NCBI GenBank assembly: GCA_963758365.1
Contig: CAVWVB010000001.1
Location: 558,001 to 622,000, forward strand
Length of the DNA: 64,000 nt
From: Dokdonella_A sp963758365
Lineage (GTDB): Bacteria; Pseudomonadota; Gammaproteobacteria; Xanthomonadales; Rhodanobacteraceae
Reading direction: 5' to 3'
Part shown: piece by piece, positions 53,818-62,952 of the stretch
Layout: every line of letters starts with the position of its first letter
Position numbering within the stretch: position 1 is the stretch's first letter
The notes under the pieces: model-generated
Told to the model about the DNA's origin: nothing
Databases searched by the model: none
What the model saw: the letters and a program-made list of their open reading frames with translations, nothing else
Position numbers and translations under genes: made by a program

Positions 53818-54738
53818 ATGAAGATTCTCCTGCTCGGCGCCAATGGCCAGGTCGGATTCGAACTGTCCTGTGCGCTTGCCGCGCTCGGCGAGGTGGCCGC
53901 GGCGACACGCGACGGGATCTTCGCCGGCCGCGCGCCGTGCCTGCGCGCGGACCTTGCCGATCCGCAGTCGCTTGCGCAGGCGCTCGACGCCGCGGGCGCA
54001 GACATCGTCGTCAACGCGGCCGCGTACACCGCGGTCGACCGCGCCGAGGACGAACCGGGGCTCGCCGATCGCATCAATCACTCTGCGGTCGGCGAGGTCG
54101 GAGTCTGGGCCGCGGCGCGCGGTGCGCTAGTGGTCCACTATTCGACCGACTACGTGTTCGACGGCAATGCGGTGCGCCCCTATCGCGAGGACGATCCGAC
54201 ATCGCCGCTCGGCGTCTACGGCCGCAGCAAGCTCGCAGGCGAGCGCGCATTGCACGCCAGCGGCGCCGCGTGCCTGATCTTCCGCTGCGCGTGGGTCTAC
54301 GCCGCGCGCGGCCACAATTTCCTGCGCACGATGCTGCGTCTGGCCGGTGAGCGCGACGAGCTGCGCGTGGTCGCCGATCAGACCGGCGCGCCGACGCCGG
54401 CGCGCTGGATCGCCGAGACGAGTGCCGCTGCGATCGCGCACTGGCGCAACGCGGCCCCGGCGCCACGCGCGCAGCTCGAGGGCGTCTGCAACCTCGTGGC
54501 CAGTGGCTCATGCAGCTGGTACGAGTTCGCCTGCGCGATCATGGACGCCGCGCAGCGGCGCGGCATGCTCGCGCAGGTGCCGCGCGTGGTGCCGATCACG
54601 AGCGCGGACCATCCGACCCGTGCACAGCGGCCCGCGTACTCGGTGCTCGACCACGCGAGGCTTGCGCACGCGTTCGGGCTACAATTGCCCGATTGGCGGC
54701 AAGGTCTGCACGCGGTACTGGACGAACTCGCGAGCTGA
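53818..54738 (+). CDS. rmlD: dTDP-4-dehydrorhamnose reductase
   Basis: Last enzyme of dTDP-L-rhamnose synthesis (306 residues), an NAD(P)H-dependent SDR. The nucleotide-binding GANGQVGFEL is at residues 7-16, VNAAAYTAVDRAEDEP follows, STDYVFDG holds the Thr/Asp of the active site, and YGRSKLAGE contains the catalytic Tyr-xxx-Lys. Start at ATG 53818; an upstream in-frame ATG (53806) is less likely. The product feeds rhamnosyltransferases for LPS or other glycans, none of which is in this window. Confidence 0.94.
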   Translation: MKILLLGANGQVGFELSCALAALGEVAAATRDGIFAGRAPCLRADLADPQSLAQALDAAGADIVVNAAAYTAVDRAEDEPGLADRINHSAVGEVGVWAAARGALVVHYSTDYVFDGNAVRPYREDDPTSPLGVYGRSKLAGERALHASGAACLIFRCAWVYAARGHNFLRTMLRLAGERDELRVVADQTGAPTPARWIAETSAAAIAHWRNAAPAPRAQLEGVCNLVASGSCSWYEFACAIMDAAQRRGMLAQVPRVVPITSADHPTRAQRPAYSVLDHARLAHAFGLQLPDWRQGLHAVLDELAS

Positions 54739-54836
54739 CACGCCGAGCGGACCGGCAGACCGAACGTCGTGGCCGGTCCCGCCTCTCCCACCCGATCCCA
54801 AGGCAGCGGCCGGCTGCCGTTGCAGGAGTCCGATCG

Positions 54837-56273
54837 ATGCTCGTACCCGTGATCCTTTCCGGCGGCGCCGGCACCCGGCTCTGGCCGGTGTCGCGCAGCG
54901 CGTACCCGAAGCCGTTCATGCGCATGGGCGACGGCGAGTCGCTGCTGCGCAAAACCCTCGACCGCGCGCTGCGCTGCGCCGACCGCGGCCAGGTGCTGAC
55001 CGTGACCGGCCGCGACTACTATTTCCTGACCCGCGACGAATATGCGCAGCATGCCGACGCCGATCTCGACCGGTTGCCGTTCCTGCTCGAGCCCGCGGCG
55101 CGCAATACCGCACCCGCGGCCGTGCTCGCGGCGCTGCACGCACGCGACCATGTCGGCGCCGATGCGGTGCTGCTGGTGCTGCCTGCCGATCACCTGATCC
55201 GCGACATCGATGCGTTCCTCGCCGACACCGCGCGCGCGTACGCGCTCGCCAACGACGGCTGGCTGGTCACGTTCGGCATCCGTCCGACCCATCCGGAAAC
55301 CGGCTTCGGCTACATGCGCATGGGCGCGCCGATCGCGGCGCGTGCCGGCCGCGAGGTGGCCGCGTTTGTCGAGAAGCCGGACATGCAGACCGCCGAGAGC
55401 TACGTTGCGTCCGGCGAGTACGTCTGGAACTCGGGCATGTTCTGCTTCCGCGCGGACACGCTGCTCGAAGTCGCGGCGCAGGTATGTCGCGACGTGCTGG
55501 GCGCCGCGCAGGCCTGTCACGCGCAGGCGATCAGCCACGACAGCCCGGTCGAATTCGTGCGTGACGCATTCCTCGCCCAGCCCGATATCTCGATCGACTA
55601 CGCGATCATGGAACGCGCACCGAAAGTCGCGGTCGTGCCGGCGACGTTCGACTGGAGCGACATCGGCTCGTGGAAGGCGATGAGCGATCTCGACGAAGCC
55701 GACGGCGACGGCAACCGCGTGCGCGGCCAGGCAATCCTCGTCGAGAGCGCGAACTGCTACGTGCAGTCCGACACGCGGATGGTCGCCGCGGTCGGCGTCA
55801 ACGATCTCGTGATCGTCGATACCGGCGATGCGGTCCTGGTATCGCATCGCGAACGCGCGCAACAGGTCAAGCTCGTCGTCGAACGCCTGCGTGCGACCAA
55901 CCATGCGGCGGCAAGCGTGCACCAGACCGTGCACCGTCCATGGGGCAGCTACACCGTGCTCGAGGATGCCGATGACTGCAAGGTCAAGCGCCTGACCGTG
56001 AAGCCAGGTCACGTGCTGTCGCTGCAGCTGCACCATCGACGCAGCGAACACTGGACCGTGGTCGCAGGCACCGCGAAGGTACGCATCGGCGAGGACGAGT
56101 TCCTGCTCGAACGCAACCAGTCGGCCTACATTCCCGTAGACACCGTGCACCGCCTCGAAAATCCGACCGACCGCGACATCCATCTGATCGAAGTGCAGTG
56201 CGGCGACTACTTCGGCGAGGACGACATCGTGCGCCTCGAAGACCGTTACGGGCGAGTCGCCAAGTCGCCTTGA
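54837..56273 (+). CDS. manC: mannose-1-phosphate guanylyltransferase/mannose-6-phosphate isomerase
   Basis: Bifunctional type II enzyme (478 residues; XanB/AlgA/ManC type) making GDP-mannose. The N-terminal pyrophosphorylase domain has GGAGTRLWPVSR at about residues 9-20 and FVEKPD; the C-terminal cupin domain of mannose-6-phosphate isomerase has RPWGSY, then QLHHRRSEHW with metal-binding histidines and a final HLIEVQCGDY. AGGAG eight bases before ATG 54837 fixes the start. Order rmlBACD then manC/xanB is like the Xanthomonas LPS/xanthan precursor cluster; the next expected gene, xanA (phosphoglucomutase/phosphomannomutase), is absent here, replaced by an S9 peptidase. Confidence 0.94.
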   Translation: MLVPVILSGGAGTRLWPVSRSAYPKPFMRMGDGESLLRKTLDRALRCADRGQVLTVTGRDYYFLTRDEYAQHADADLDRLPFLLEPAARNTAPAAVLAALHARDHVGADAVLLVLPADHLIRDIDAFLADTARAYALANDGWLVTFGIRPTHPETGFGYMRMGAPIAARAGREVAAFVEKPDMQTAESYVASGEYVWNSGMFCFRADTLLEVAAQVCRDVLGAAQACHAQAISHDSPVEFVRDAFLAQPDISIDYAIMERAPKVAVVPATFDWSDIGSWKAMSDLDEADGDGNRVRGQAILVESANCYVQSDTRMVAAVGVNDLVIVDTGDAVLVSHRERAQQVKLVVERLRATNHAAASVHQTVHRPWGSYTVLEDADDCKVKRLTVKPGHVLSLQLHHRRSEHWTVVAGTAKVRIGEDEFLLERNQSAYIPVDTVHRLENPTDRDIHLIEVQCGDYFGEDDIVRLEDRYGRVAKSP

Positions 56274-56433
56274 GGACGCCTTGCGATTGCACGGCCCCGT
56301 ACGCGTCTGGACTTCGAAGTCGGCGGCAGGGAGCGGACTTGCATCTCATGCCGGTATTGTGCCGACCTGCGCGGAGCGCTACTGTCGGCTGAACGCCGTC
56401 GATGTGGTGCATGCAAGGACAGGGAGGTTTCCG

Positions 56434-58494
56434 ATGCGCGGGTTTGCGTTCCTTCATCTGATCGCAGTTGCCATGTTCGCGAGCGCGGGCTTCGCCGATG
56501 CGGCCGAGACGGCCGAAAAGCCGGTTCCGTTCGCCGATTTCGCGCGCCACGCGCAGTTCCGCGACATCAAGATTTCGCCGCACGGCGACTATGTCGCGGC
56601 GAAAGCGGTCGTGGATGGCAAGGCCGTGCTGTCGCTGGTCCACCTCGCGGACATGAAGGGCGTCAACCTGCGTCCGCGCGAAGCGCGCGAAGTGGCCGAC
56701 TTCTGGTGGGCGGCGCCCGACCGGGTGATCTACACGGTGGGCGATCGCACCGGCACGCTGGAGCAGCCGGCCCCGACCGGCGAACTGTACGCGGTCAACG
56801 CGGACGGCAGCGGGGACGGCACGCTGTTCGGCTATCGCGTCTCCGCGCCGACGTTTTCCTCGCATATTGCGCGTGCGACGAGCCAGCTGGCGTACGCGGT
56901 ACTCGTTGATCGCCTGCCCGACGATCCGCGCCACGCGCTGATCGCGACCTACGCGATCAATGGCGCGAATCTGGGTACGCGCCGCACGATGAGTTCGGCC
57001 GGCGTCTACCCCGACGTGGTGCGCATCGATGTGTTCACGGGCAAGACCACGCCGGTCACGTCGGCACCGCTGCGCAACGCGGCGATACTGACCGATCACC
57101 ACGGTCGGGTCCGGTTTGCCTACGGCATCGATGTGGATCAACAAATGAAAGTCTGGTATCGGCCAGAAGACGGCGAGTGGACGTTGCTGCTCGACGAGTC
57201 GCGTGAGCACAAGCGCATGATGCCGCTCGCTTTCGATCGCAAGGAAGACAAGGTCTATTTCACCTGCGGCGGCACCCGCAACGTCGGCGGCGTCTGCGTC
57301 TGGGACGTTGCCAAGCGCACGTTCAGCACGCTCTGGAGCGGGTCCGTCTCCGGTGTCGAAAGTCTGGTGCCGTCGTTCGACGATGCGGACAGGGTCGCGA
57401 TCCGCTCGATGCCCGATCGCGCGGCGACCACGCTGATCGACAGGGATGCGCCCGAGGCGAAGCTGCTGGTCCAGCTGATGCAGCAGTTCCCGGGCGAGGA
57501 CGTGCGCATCACCAGCAGCACGCCGGACGGCAGCAAGGTCGTGTTCCTGGTCGAGAGCGATGTCGATCCGGGCGAGTTCTTCCTTTACGACGCGTCCGCG
57601 CGCAAGGCTTCGCTGCTGTTCTCGCGCATGCCGTGGATCAGGCCCGCGCAGATGGCGCCGATGGAGCCGGTCGCACTGAAAGCGCGCGACGGCCTCGCGC
57701 TGCATGGTTATCTGACCCGGCCGCCGGGCAGGCCGGACGCCAAGGGCCTGCCGCTCGTGGTCTACGTACACGGCGGTCCGTACGGCATTCGCGACGAGTG
57801 GGTGTTCGATCCCACCGTGCAGCTGCTCGCGAGCCGTGGCTATGCGGTGCTGCAGGTCAACTTCCGCGGGTCGGGCGACTACGGCTACGACTTCATGCAC
57901 GCCGGTTTCCGCGAATGGGGCGGCAAGATGCAGGACGACGTGACCGACGCGACGCGCTGGGCGATCGCGCAGGGTATCGCCGATCCGAAGAGGCTGTGCA
58001 TCTTCGGTGCGAGTTACGGCGGCTACGCGGCGCTCGAAGACGCGGTCAAGGAGCCGGACCTCTACCGCTGCGCGATCGGCTATGTCGGCGTCTACGACCT
58101 GCGGCTGATGTATACGCGCGGCGACATTCCGCAGTCGATGTTCGGTGAGAGCTACCTGAAGATGGTCCTCGGCGAGGACCAGGCCGTGCTCTGGGACCGC
58201 TCGCCGATCGCGCACCTGGACCGTCTCAAGGCGAAGGTGATGCTGGTCGTCGGCGGCGAGGACTGGCGTGTGCCGCCGATCCAGGGTGAGCGCCTGCATG
58301 CGGCGCTCGACAAGGCGCACGTCGAACACGAATGGCTGTACCAGCGCAACGAAGGCCATGGCTTCTACGACGAGAAGAACCGCGAGGACCTGTTCATGAA
58401 GGTGATCGCTTTCCTGGATCGCTCCATCGGCGTCGACAAGGTTGCGGCCACGAGCGCGCAAGTGGATTCCAGTGCGGCATCATCGACGCCGTAG
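56434..58494 (+). CDS. exported S9 family (prolyl oligopeptidase-type) peptidase
   Basis: A 686-residue serine peptidase exported by a signal peptide ending near FADA|AE (residue 24); AGGGAGG precedes the ATG. Residues about 30-410 form a beta-propeller-like domain that restricts access to short peptides. The C-terminal alpha/beta hydrolase domain has VYVHGGPYG as the oxyanion region, nucleophile Ser527 in GASYGGYA, the acid in GGEDWRVPP and His in NEGHGFYD. Likely a periplasmic dipeptidyl or acyl-aminoacyl peptidase. A related but distinct S9 gene lies at 60718-62790, with a peptide transporter between them, suggesting joint use of peptides. Confidence 0.88.
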   Translation: MRGFAFLHLIAVAMFASAGFADAAETAEKPVPFADFARHAQFRDIKISPHGDYVAAKAVVDGKAVLSLVHLADMKGVNLRPREAREVADFWWAAPDRVIYTVGDRTGTLEQPAPTGELYAVNADGSGDGTLFGYRVSAPTFSSHIARATSQLAYAVLVDRLPDDPRHALIATYAINGANLGTRRTMSSAGVYPDVVRIDVFTGKTTPVTSAPLRNAAILTDHHGRVRFAYGIDVDQQMKVWYRPEDGEWTLLLDESREHKRMMPLAFDRKEDKVYFTCGGTRNVGGVCVWDVAKRTFSTLWSGSVSGVESLVPSFDDADRVAIRSMPDRAATTLIDRDAPEAKLLVQLMQQFPGEDVRITSSTPDGSKVVFLVESDVDPGEFFLYDASARKASLLFSRMPWIRPAQMAPMEPVALKARDGLALHGYLTRPPGRPDAKGLPLVVYVHGGPYGIRDEWVFDPTVQLLASRGYAVLQVNFRGSGDYGYDFMHAGFREWGGKMQDDVTDATRWAIAQGIADPKRLCIFGASYGGYAALEDAVKEPDLYRCAIGYVGVYDLRLMYTRGDIPQSMFGESYLKMVLGEDQAVLWDRSPIAHLDRLKAKVMLVVGGEDWRVPPIQGERLHAALDKAHVEHEWLYQRNEGHGFYDEKNREDLFMKVIAFLDRSIGVDKVAATSAQVDSSAASSTP

Positions 58495-58566
58495 CGTCAG
58501 GTGGCCGCGGCGCGTGCGCGCCTCAAACTGCCGTGCACGGCACGAGCCTGGGACGCATGTTTGTCG
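58495..58566. other. short spacer with a possible DGFE relic
   Basis: In one plus-strand frame the bases around 58558-58578 read MFVDGFE, similar to the IFxDGFE motif of exported proteins in this group. No start or family context accompanies it and it may be chance. Confidence 0.2.
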
Positions 58567-58800
58567 ATGGTTTCGAGCAAGCGCGAGCGAGGCAGGATAT
58601 TCAACTGCTGGCTCGTGGCCGGCCTGTTCGTCGCGACGCCGGGAATCGTGCGTGCCGGCGACCTCGTGCTGCCCTCGGACGTCGCGGTAACGCTCTCGGC
58701 GGTGCCGGATACGGACCTTGTGCCGGGACAACCCATCGACTTGACGCTCACAGTATCCAACATGGGCGTCTTTCCATTGGATACCTTGGTCGGCGCCGTG
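58567..58800 (+). pseudogene. 5' fragment of a gene for a secreted DUF11/Ig-like protein
   Basis: From ATG 58567 the frame encodes a signal-peptide-like start (KRERGRIFNCWLVAGLFVATPGIVRA|GD) and the beginning of an Ig-like module, ending DTDLVPGQPIDLTLTVSNMG, the same type of strand pair that opens the DUF11 modules of the giant protein. After about 58790 similarity stops and the frame merely runs on, antisense to the convergent peptide transporter gene, to 59427. The rest of the gene is absent. I read this as a truncated relic; an intact short gene is unlikely because there is no stop before the transporter. Confidence 0.55.
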
Positions 58801-58827
58801 CTCGTTTTGACCCGCGCGTCTTCGGCG

Positions 58828-60417
58828 CTATTTCACCCCGTGCATCCAGCGTTTGATCAGCGGCGTCAGCACGAGCACGACGAGTCCGCTCGCGATGCCG
58901 ATCTTGGCCGAGAACACGAACAGCGCGTCGTACTTCGCGAGCGCATCGGCGATGTCGAGCGTCGTGCCTTCCGGAATCTCGATCGCGGACAGCTTGCCGA
59001 GTTCGGCCGCGAGCACTTCCGAGTACGAGGTGCCGAGGAACCAGCCACCCATCATCAGGCTGACCACGCGCGGCACCGACAGCTCGGTGACCGCGGACAG
59101 GCCGATCGGCGACAGCAGCATCTCGCCGACCTCGAGCACGAAGTACGCGAACACGAACCACCAGATGTTGGTCAGCCCGTTCGCTTGCGGGTGGCGCGCG
59201 CTCCACACCAGCACGAGGAACGCAAGTCCGGCGAAGATCAGGCCGTACGCGGACTTGGCCGGCTTGCTTGGATTCCAGCCGATCTTTTCGAGGCGCGGCC
59301 AAAGCCACGCGCAGATCGGTGCGAGCACGAGGATGAAGAACGCGCCGAGCGAGGTCAGTTCGCTCGCGCTCCACTCGGCACCGAGCGCGCCATGGTTCAT
59401 CACGCGGTCCGAGAACAGCACCCATGAGCCGTAGGTCTGCTCGTACAGCGTGAAGAACACGAGGCAGAACGCGATGAACGCGAGCACGATGAACATCTGC
59501 TCGCGTTCGACTTTCGTGCAGCGCGTGAACATGAACCAGAGGATGCCGGCGAGCAGGCAGACGCTGACCGTGTGCATCGCAAGCAGCACCGGGCTCGGCT
59601 CGAATACGCCGGGAATGATCGCGAGGAACAGCGAATGCGCCTGGATCAGCAGCCAGATCACGCCGAGCCCGAGCAGCGCGCCGATGTAGATCAGAAGCTC
59701 GCGCGATAGCGGCCCGAACACGCGTTCGCGCAACCGTTCCGGCTCGCGCGGCTCGGCATGGCCGTGCAGATGCTTCTGGCCGAGGATGAAATTGGCGAGC
59801 CCGGCGAGCATGCCGATGCCGGCCGCGCCGAACCCCCAGCCCCAGCCGTAGGTTTCGCCGAGCCAGCCGCAGAGCACGCCGGATACGGTCGCGCCGATGT
59901 TGATGCCCGCATAGAAGATGCTGAAGCCCGAATCGCGGCGCGGATCGTTTTCCGGATAGAGCTTGCCGACGATCGTGGAGATGTTCGGCTTCAGGAATCC
60001 GACGCCCATGATGATCAGCGCGAGCGAGAAATAGAATACCTGCAGCGCACCCGCGTCGCGCGTGACCACGCCATCGACGCGGGTCGCGGGATGCCCCTCG
60101 ATCGCCATGCCGAGGTGCCCGAGCACGAGCAGGATGCCGCCGAACACGACCGCCTTGCGCATGCCGAGCCAGCGATCCGCGAGCAGCCCGCCGATCACCG
60201 GCATCGCGTAGACGAGGCCGCCATACGCGCCGATCAGGTTGTAGCCGTTGGCGTCGCTGAACAGGTGGTACTTGACCAGGTACAGCAGCAGCAGCGCCTT
60301 CATCCCGTAGAACGAGAAGCGCTCCCACATCTCGGTGAAGAAGCAGATGTAGAGGCCTTTGGGATGGCCGAGAAACTCGTCGGAGCGTGCGCGCTGGATC
60401 GATGCGGTTGCGGACAT
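58828..60417 (-). CDS. POT/PTR family proton-dependent oligopeptide transporter
   Basis: A 529-residue inner-membrane symporter with about 12-14 helices that imports di- and tripeptides with protons. FFTEMWERFSFYGMKALLLLYL carries the ExxER-type proton-coupling motif at the N-terminus, GGLLADRWLGMRKAV is the MFS loop 2-3 motif, and FSIFYAGINIGA the PTR signature. Long members of this group with extra central helices are common in Xanthomonadales. It is convergent with the upstream S9 peptidase gene and divergent from the second one, so peptide cleavage and uptake genes are interleaved. Confidence 0.92.
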   Translation of the reverse strand: MSATASIQRARSDEFLGHPKGLYICFFTEMWERFSFYGMKALLLLYLVKYHLFSDANGYNLIGAYGGLVYAMPVIGGLLADRWLGMRKAVVFGGILLVLGHLGMAIEGHPATRVDGVVTRDAGALQVFYFSLALIIMGVGFLKPNISTIVGKLYPENDPRRDSGFSIFYAGINIGATVSGVLCGWLGETYGWGWGFGAAGIGMLAGLANFILGQKHLHGHAEPREPERLRERVFGPLSRELLIYIGALLGLGVIWLLIQAHSLFLAIIPGVFEPSPVLLAMHTVSVCLLAGILWFMFTRCTKVEREQMFIVLAFIAFCLVFFTLYEQTYGSWVLFSDRVMNHGALGAEWSASELTSLGAFFILVLAPICAWLWPRLEKIGWNPSKPAKSAYGLIFAGLAFLVLVWSARHPQANGLTNIWWFVFAYFVLEVGEMLLSPIGLSAVTELSVPRVVSLMMGGWFLGTSYSEVLAAELGKLSAIEIPEGTTLDIADALAKYDALFVFSAKIGIASGLVVLVLTPLIKRWMHGVK

Positions 60418-60717
60418 GGATCGCTCCGGACGTAGTGCGGCGGAGTGTAGCGGCTCGATGACCGGCATCGGCCACGTTTCGGCATGTCGGCACGTCGTCA
60501 TGTCCAGCAGGCGGGTCGCGGCTGCTCTGGCCATTGCGTCGGCGGCAGTAGCGACGCCGGATCGGCCGGCTACGCGTTGTTTCGCCCCGGTTGCGCGTGG
60601 CCTCCAGGCTGTGCAAGGCCCGGGTCGGAGCATTCCGTGCGCAAGCGGTTGCCGGCATTTGGCCGAAGCGCGCGCAGCGCTTACCATCACCGCCTCGCCG
60701 ACCTGCCGGAGACACCG
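60418..60717. promoter_or_regulatory. divergent promoter region of the transporter and second S9 peptidase
   Basis: This 300-base space has no gene. Candidate -10 elements are TACACT on the minus strand (60444-60449, about 27 bases before the transporter start) and TACCAT on the plus strand (60682-60687, 30 bases before ATG 60718). The two genes may share regulation from here; no palindromic operator was recognised. Confidence 0.35.
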
Positions 60718-62790
60718 ATGAAGTCCGCCCTTGTTGCGCTGGGAATGTTCGCGATCCAACCGGCGCTGGCCGCTGAAGGTCCGCATCCGTTCGACGTGCA
60801 TGACCTGGTGATGATGGAACGCGTCAGCGCTCCGACGCTGTCTGCGGACGGGCGCGAGGTCGCGTTCCAGTTGCGCCAGACCGATTACGCCGCGAACAAG
60901 GGCAGGACCGGCGTCTGGGTCGTCGCGGCCACGGGCGGGACACCGCGGCGCCTGACCGCCGACACAGTGGACGCGACCAGTCCGCAGTGGTCGGCCGATG
61001 GCAGCTCGGTGTTCTTTCTGGCGGCGAAGGACGACAGCAGCCAGTTGTGGCGTGTCGCTCCGAAAGGCGGTGAGGCAACCCAGGTCAGCGCGCTGCCGCT
61101 CGACATCAACAACTACAAGCTGGCCCCGGAGGGCTCGCGCGTGCTGTTCTCGATCGACGTGTTCCCGGAGTGCACATCCGACGCGGACGTGATCGGCTGC
61201 ACGAAGCGCAAGCTCGACGCGCGCAAGGCGGACAAGGCGAGCGGCCGCCTCTACGATTCGATCTTCGTGCGCCACTGGGATACCTGGGCCGACGGGCGCC
61301 GCTCGCAGCTGTTCATCGCGGACATCGGCGCCGACGGCAAGCTCGGCAAGGCGACGCTGCTCACGCGTGGCATCGACGGCGACGTGCCGTCCAAGCCGTT
61401 CGGCGACGAGAGCGAATATGCGTTTTCGCCGGATGGCGCGATCGTCTATTTCGACGTGCGCATCGCGGGCAAGAACGAACCGTGGTCGACCAACTTCGAT
61501 ATCTACGAAGTGCCGGTCGACGGCAGTGCCGCAGCAAAGAACCTGACCGCGGACAATCCCGCCTGGGACGGGTATCCGCTGCCGGCGGCCGACGGCAAGA
61601 CGCTCTACTACCTCGCGATGAAGCGCGCCGGCTTCGAGGCGGATCGCTTCGGCATCTGGGCCCTGGACCTGGCCAGCGGCACGCGCCGCGAGGTCGATCC
61701 GGGCTGGGACCGCTCCGCGTCTGCGCTGCAGGAGTCCGCGGACGGCAAGACGCTGTACACCGCGACCGACGACAACGGCGACCATGCGCTGTTCGCGATC
61801 GACGTCGGGTCCGGCAAGGCGCGCAGGATCGTCGGCGACGGCACGGTCGCCGCGTTCGATGTCGGCAAGCGCGGCCTGATCGTCGCGCGCGAGGACTGGC
61901 AGCACCCGGTCGATCTCTATGCGACCGGCCTGCGCGGCGGCAGCCTCCGGCAGATCACGCGCGTCAACGCGGCGCGCCTCAAGGACATCCGCTTCGGTAG
62001 CGGCGAGTTCTTCACGTTCAAGGGTGCCGGCGGCGACAGCGTGCAGGGCTACGTGATGAAGCCGGTCGGCTACAAGTCCGGGCGCAAGTATCCGGTTGCA
62101 TTCATCATTCATGGCGGGCCGCAGGGCGCGATGACCCGCGACTTCCACTATCGCTGGAATCCAGAGACCTACGCGGGCCAGGGCTTCGCCGTGGTCACGA
62201 TCAACTTCCACGGATCCACCGGCTACGGCCAGAAATTCACCGATGCGATTTCCGGCGACTGGGGCGGCGCGCCGCTCGAGGACCTCAAGCTCGGCTGGGC
62301 CGCGGCGCAGAAGAAGTATTCGTTCCTCGACGGCGACCGCGCGTGCGCGCTCGGCGCATCATACGGCGGCTACATGGCCTACTGGATCGCCGGCGTCTGG
62401 AACGAGCCCTGGAAATGCATCGTCGCGCACGACGGCGTGTTCGACAGCCGCATGATGAGCTACTCGACCGAGGAACTGTGGTTCGACGAATGGGAGCACA
62501 ACGGCAAGACCCAGTACGAGGATCCCGCCGCGTACGAGAAGTACAACCCGATCAACCATGTCAAGGACTGGCGCGTGCCGATCCTCGTCGTGCACGGCGG
62601 CAAGGACTTCCGCATTCCGCTCGAGCAGGGCCTTGCCGCATTCACCGCCGCGCAGCGCCGCGGCATCCCGAGCGAGTTCCTGTATTTCCCGGACGAGAAC
62701 CACTGGGTGCTCAAGCCGCACAACAGCGTGCTCTGGCACGACACCGTCGATGCATGGCTGAAGAAGTGGACAGCGCCCACCAAACCGTAG
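60718..62790 (+). CDS. exported S9 family dipeptidyl/oligopeptidase
   Basis: A 690-residue exported serine peptidase, with signal peptide to about ALA|AE (residue 18) and GGAGA before the ATG. The long N-terminal part contains propeller repeats (SADGREVAFQL, WSADGSSVFFLA, FSPDGAIVYFD) of the WD40-like/DPP-IV group. The catalytic domain has FIIHGGPQGA, nucleophile Ser548 in GASYGGYM, Asp in HGGKDFRIP and His in ENHWVLKP. Closest in pattern to the dipeptidyl aminopeptidase/acylaminoacyl peptidase (DAP2) group. Its low similarity to the peptidase at 56434 indicates different specificity rather than recent duplication. Confidence 0.9.
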   Translation: MKSALVALGMFAIQPALAAEGPHPFDVHDLVMMERVSAPTLSADGREVAFQLRQTDYAANKGRTGVWVVAATGGTPRRLTADTVDATSPQWSADGSSVFFLAAKDDSSQLWRVAPKGGEATQVSALPLDINNYKLAPEGSRVLFSIDVFPECTSDADVIGCTKRKLDARKADKASGRLYDSIFVRHWDTWADGRRSQLFIADIGADGKLGKATLLTRGIDGDVPSKPFGDESEYAFSPDGAIVYFDVRIAGKNEPWSTNFDIYEVPVDGSAAAKNLTADNPAWDGYPLPAADGKTLYYLAMKRAGFEADRFGIWALDLASGTRREVDPGWDRSASALQESADGKTLYTATDDNGDHALFAIDVGSGKARRIVGDGTVAAFDVGKRGLIVAREDWQHPVDLYATGLRGGSLRQITRVNAARLKDIRFGSGEFFTFKGAGGDSVQGYVMKPVGYKSGRKYPVAFIIHGGPQGAMTRDFHYRWNPETYAGQGFAVVTINFHGSTGYGQKFTDAISGDWGGAPLEDLKLGWAAAQKKYSFLDGDRACALGASYGGYMAYWIAGVWNEPWKCIVAHDGVFDSRMMSYSTEELWFDEWEHNGKTQYEDPAAYEKYNPINHVKDWRVPILVVHGGKDFRIPLEQGLAAFTAAQRRGIPSEFLYFPDENHWVLKPHNSVLWHDTVDAWLKKWTAPTKP

Positions 62791-62795
62791 CGGAT

Positions 62796-62873
62796 ATGCG
62801 CACATCCGCGAAGAAGCGAATGTGCGCGACAGCCGGCGCGATTTTCGTGGACGGCTTCGATCCGTCGGCGTGA
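62796..62873 (+). pseudogene. orphan 25-codon frame ending in IFVDGFDPSA
   Basis: Between the S9 and M23 peptidase genes a small frame from ATG 62796 ends with AGAIFVDGFDPSA and a stop. This tail is the motif found at or near the C-terminus of many exported proteins of this bacterial group. No body of such a protein precedes it, and the S9 gene ends normally in another frame just before. Probably the remnant 3' end of a lost exported gene; a real small peptide cannot be excluded. Confidence 0.4.
62798..62827 (+). terminator. stem-loop downstream of the S9 peptidase gene
   Basis: GCGCACAT (62798-62805) pairs perfectly with ATGTGCGC (62820-62827), with a further three-base inner stem and a GAAGAA loop. 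No T-run follows, so it is more a 3' stabilising hairpin or Rho-type end than an intrinsic terminator. Confidence 0.35.
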
Positions 62874-62916
62874 ACCCGAGTGTCCGCGACAGGTCGCGTC
62901 GGCCGCAGTGCACGCG

Positions 62917-62922
62917 TATGCT
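62917..62922 (+). promoter_or_regulatory. candidate -10 element of the M23 peptidase gene
   Basis: TATGCT lies 31 bases before the ATG at 62953, and the leader contains a strong GGGAGGAAAG ribosome-binding site. Confidence 0.35.
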
Positions 62923-62952
62923 CTCCGGCGCACACCCCCGGGGAGGAAAGTC

